Positions 61,908 through 64,000 of a stretch of DNA of 64,000 nucleotides are shown here, in pieces. Position numbers and translations under genes: made by a program. The notes below the pieces were generated by a model, which worked only from the letters and a program-made list of their open reading frames with translations, searched no databases and was not told where the DNA came from. The stretch is from Bog-756 sp963812525 (GTDB lineage Bacteria; Actinomycetota; Acidimicrobiia; Acidimicrobiales; RAAP-2), in contig CAWEVL010000003.1 of the NCBI GenBank assembly GCA_963812525.1, forward strand, positions 1 through 64,000, given 5' to 3'. Each line of letters begins with the position of its first letter. Within the stretch, counting starts at the first letter, position 1.

Positions 61908-63038
61908 CTAGCCGAACCAGCGCTCCCGGCGGGACGAGCCGAACAGCCGCTTCTCCTCGGCCAGCGCCTGGGACGGCGGGCTGAAGTGGGCCGTGGGAGC
62001 CGCGCCGGCCGGGAAGTTGACGTCGACCCGCCCCACCCCTTCGGGGCCCATCTCGATGTAGCAGATGGCCTGTCCTTCGTACGGCGCCGGTGCCGGACCC
62101 CCGGTCAGCCGCGAGATCAGGACGTCGGCCACGGTGCGGGCCTCTCCCTCGGCGATGATCCCGGCTCGGGGTACCGGCGCGCTGGTGACATCTCCGACGG
62201 CGAACACGTCGGGGAATCGCGTCGCGAAGGTGGCCGGATCGACGGCGATCCAACCGTCGTCGGTAAGGCCTGACTCCACCACCACCCGGGGGGCGCGGTG
62301 GACCGGGATCCCCAGGAACAGGTCGTAGGCCAGCTGGCGACCGTCGCCCAGGTGGGCTACCCGGGCCGCGGGATCGAGTCGCTCGACCACGGAGGAGGGC
62401 CAGAACTCGATCCCCTTCTCGGCCAGCATGGCGACGATGGCCGCCGAGGTCTCCTCCGAGATGGGGATGGGCGACCCCAGCGAGCTGAGGAGGTAGATCG
62501 AGGTGGCCGCCCGGACCCCGCGCCGTTCGAGGAAGTCGTGCAGCAGGAAGGCCGCCTCGTAGGGAGCAGGCGGGCACTTGAAGAAGGGGCCCAGCACGCC
62601 GATCACGGCCACACCCGAGTCGAAGGTGCCCAGCACCTCCCGGACCCGGTCGGCCCCGGCCGGCGAGTAGAACTCGTAGCCGCCCTCGGTCAGACCGGGC
62701 GTGGCCCCGGGGTCGAGGTCGGCGCCCAGCGCCACCACCAGGATGTCGGCGTCGTACGAGCCCCGGTCGGTGACCACCCGTCGGGTGACGGGATCGATCG
62801 ACACCACCGTCTCCTGGCGGAAGTCCACGGTGGGTTTGGCGATGTCCCGATAGTGGATCTGCACCTGGTCGAGGCGTTGGCGCCCGTACATGACGTCGAG
62901 TTTGGAGAAGCCGAAGACGAACGAGTCGTTCTGGTCGATGAGGGTGACCTGCACCCGATCCGCGAGCTCGTCGTCGAGGCGAGAGGAGAGCTCGAGGCCG
63001 CCGAAACCGGCTCCCAGGATGACCACATGGGTTGGCAT
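61908..63038 (-). CDS. NAD(P)/FAD oxidoreductase, sulfide:quinone-reductase-like
   Basis: The 376-residue flavoprotein has two dinucleotide folds: VVILGAGFGGLELSSRL at the N-terminus and AVIGVLGPFFKCPPAPYEAA with the second, plus FPDVFAVGDVTSAPVPRAG as the FAD-contacting GD motif. FKCPPAPYE with its Cys is characteristic of the SQR/flavocytochrome-c sulfide dehydrogenase branch. Only one of the usual redox Cys is plain, so SQR activity is uncertain. TAATCT (63045-63050) lies 6 nt before ATG 63038, so a leaderless transcript is likely. Confidence 0.87.
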   Translation of the reverse strand: MPTHVVILGAGFGGLELSSRLDDELADRVQVTLIDQNDSFVFGFSKLDVMYGRQRLDQVQIHYRDIAKPTVDFRQETVVSIDPVTRRVVTDRGSYDADILVVALGADLDPGATPGLTEGGYEFYSPAGADRVREVLGTFDSGVAVIGVLGPFFKCPPAPYEAAFLLHDFLERRGVRAATSIYLLSSLGSPIPISEETSAAIVAMLAEKGIEFWPSSVVERLDPAARVAHLGDGRQLAYDLFLGIPVHRAPRVVVESGLTDDGWIAVDPATFATRFPDVFAVGDVTSAPVPRAGIIAEGEARTVADVLISRLTGGPAPAPYEGQAICYIEMGPEGVGRVDVNFPAGAAPTAHFSPPSQALAEEKRLFGSSRRERWFG

Positions 63039-63118
63039 GGGCTCAGATTAGGTCAGTGACGGGCCGGGCTGCGGTGCCGGCGGCAGGTGCCCCACCGGAT
63101 TGCGCCAGCGACGGTCGT

Positions 63119-63688
63119 TCACGACCGAGGCCCCTTGTACGGGCAGCTGACCATGTGGTCGTCGACCACTCCGACCGCCTGGAGGAAGGAATACACGATG
63201 GTCGACCCGACGAAGGTGAAGCCGCGTCGTTTGAGGTCCTTGCCCACCCGGTCCGAGAGCTCGGTCCGGGCGGGGAGGTCGGCCATGGTCCGGGGCCGGT
63301 TGACGATCGGGGTCCCGTCGACCCACGCCCAGAGGTACTCGGCGAAGGAGCCGTGCTCGTCGGCGGTCGTCAGGAAGGCCTGGGCGTTGGTCACCGTCCC
63401 ACGGACCTTGAGTCGGTTGCGGACGATCCCGGCGTCGTCCAGCAGGGCCAGGATCTTGTCCTCCTGGTACCGGGCAACCTTGGTGGGGTCGAACCCGTCC
63501 AGGGCCCGCCGGTAGTTCTCCCGCTTGTTGAGGATGGTCGACCACGACAGGCCGGCCTGGGCCCCCTCGAGGATCAGCATCTCGAACAGGTGGGTGTCCT
63601 CGTGGGAGGCAACACCCCACTCCTCGTCGTGGTATCGGCGCATGGCGTCCGAGCTCTCGGCCCAGCCGCACCGTCGTTCTCTCGCCAT
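63119..63688 (-). CDS. tag: DNA-3-methyladenine glycosylase I
   Basis: This 189-residue base-excision repair enzyme removes 3-methyladenine from alkylated DNA. Diagnostic motifs are RCGWAESS, YHDEEWG, LEGAQAGLSWSTILNKRENY and, near the C-terminus, the HhH-related GFTFVGSTIVYSFLQAVGVVDDH, here slightly trimmed. Zn-binding Cys and His at both ends are in place. ATG 63688 is supported by TAGGGT (63696-63701) 7 nt upstream; the longer open frame is not needed. It lies 80 bp upstream of the SQR-like gene on the same strand. Confidence 0.93.
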   Translation of the reverse strand: MARERRCGWAESSDAMRRYHDEEWGVASHEDTHLFEMLILEGAQAGLSWSTILNKRENYRRALDGFDPTKVARYQEDKILALLDDAGIVRNRLKVRGTVTNAQAFLTTADEHGSFAEYLWAWVDGTPIVNRPRTMADLPARTELSDRVGKDLKRRGFTFVGSTIVYSFLQAVGVVDDHMVSCPYKGPRS

Positions 63689-63783
63689 CCGCTCGACCCT
63701 ACCGTGCCACGCCCGCTTGCCCCTTCGGGCCGCCGCGCGACCGCCGACGTCAAGTGGCACGCCAAACGGACCGATACCTCCCT

Positions 63784-64000
63784 GTGGGCGGAATTGGCAC
63801 GCGGTGGAACACTTCGACAGGTGGGCGGGTCGCCGTCTACGCCACCATCATCCTGGTCCCGGTGATCGCGCTGGGCCTGGTGCTGGCGGCCAATTACCGG
63901 GCCGAGGCCGAGCGTCGAGGCCTGGCCGAGGGTCGTTCGGAGGCCATCCTGATGGCCCAGACGGCGGTCGAACCACTCCTGAACGGCCAACCACTCAGCC
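63784..64000 (+). CDS. N-terminus of a membrane-anchored protein, possibly GGDEF/EAL type (partial)
   Basis: From GTG 63784 an open frame runs off the right edge for 72 residues. It has one clear transmembrane helix (VAVYATIILVPVIALGLVLA) followed by a charged helix (AEAERRGLAEGRSEAILMAQ). This N-terminal pattern is reminiscent of membrane-anchored diguanylate cyclase/phosphodiesterases of related actinobacteria, but the output domain lies outside the window. It is divergent from tag with a 95-bp gap. Confidence 0.55.
   Translation, partial: MGGIGTRWNTSTGGRVAVYATIILVPVIALGLVLAANYRAEAERRGLAEGRSEAILMAQTAVEPLLNGQPLS

Noticed and set aside
1..64000. tRNA genes, insertion sequences, prophage or integration sites
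   Set aside because: No T-arm-like GTTCGA context with a paired acceptor stem, no transposase or integrase, and no flanking repeats were seen.

Overview
The window is about 70% GC, almost wall-to-wall coding, and uses many GTG starts and 4-bp ATGA/GTGA gene overlaps. Two F420-type luciferase-like oxidoreductases, a PPOX/F420-type flavoprotein, a DUF222/HNH (13E12-type) protein, a recC-recB-recD operon, an ECF41/SigJ sigma factor and many predicted leaderless transcripts (TANNNT box 6-8 nt before the start codon) all point to an actinomycete. The mix of families suggests class Acidimicrobiia, which is inference only. No tRNA, rRNA, CRISPR array, transposase or integrase was seen.

Layout. 0-8 kb: a MarR regulator with a heterodimeric ABC exporter, an F420-type oxidoreductase, and a large FtsX-like permease whose ribosome-binding site lies inside an inverted repeat. 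8-11.6 kb: TrpB2-type tryptophan synthase, an amidase and a GNAT acetyltransferase. 11.6-20.6 kb: recCBD on the minus strand. 20.8-25.6 kb: DUF5684 and DUF6295 proteins, a dienelactone hydrolase, a MerR/MFS exporter operon and a thioesterase. 25.7-27.9 kb: an oxidoreductase-sigJ operon behind an exact ECF41 promoter. 28-31 kb: a lipoprotein and a divergent FtsH. 31-33 kb: a catalase-PerR operon with a PerR-type box and a striking 31-bp palindrome in its leader. 33-42.4 kb: a cyclase-like/STAND ATPase, an HxlR regulator, two poorly known proteins, a CrtI-like oxidoreductase and a DUF222/HNH protein.

42.6-50.8 kb is a signalling island. It holds a coiled-coil acidic protein, a NarL-type response regulator and a stand-alone receiver. 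Next comes a three-gene operon encoding a receiver-HTH-nucleotidyl cyclase fusion, an ABC ATPase and a histidine kinase. Divergent from it are a cyclic-nucleotide-binding protein and an MBL-fold hydrolase. Together these look like a complete two-component-to-cyclic-nucleotide circuit (sensor, cyclase, effector and possible phosphodiesterase), the best candidate here for an undescribed system.

50.8-64 kb: a lipid-type operon (acyl-CoA dehydrogenase, thioesterase, F420 oxidoreductase), a second FtsX-like permease, pdxH divergent from a PLP-dependent enzyme, a flavin amine oxidase overlapping a secernin-like C69 peptidase, a PPOX protein, an SQR-like flavoprotein, DNA-3-methyladenine glycosylase I, and the start of a membrane protein.

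About fourteen single-base frame breaks, nearly all apparent one-base insertions, interrupt otherwise well-conserved genes. Most lie between 20.2 and 32.1 kb. They look like consensus errors in the assembly rather than true pseudogenes.
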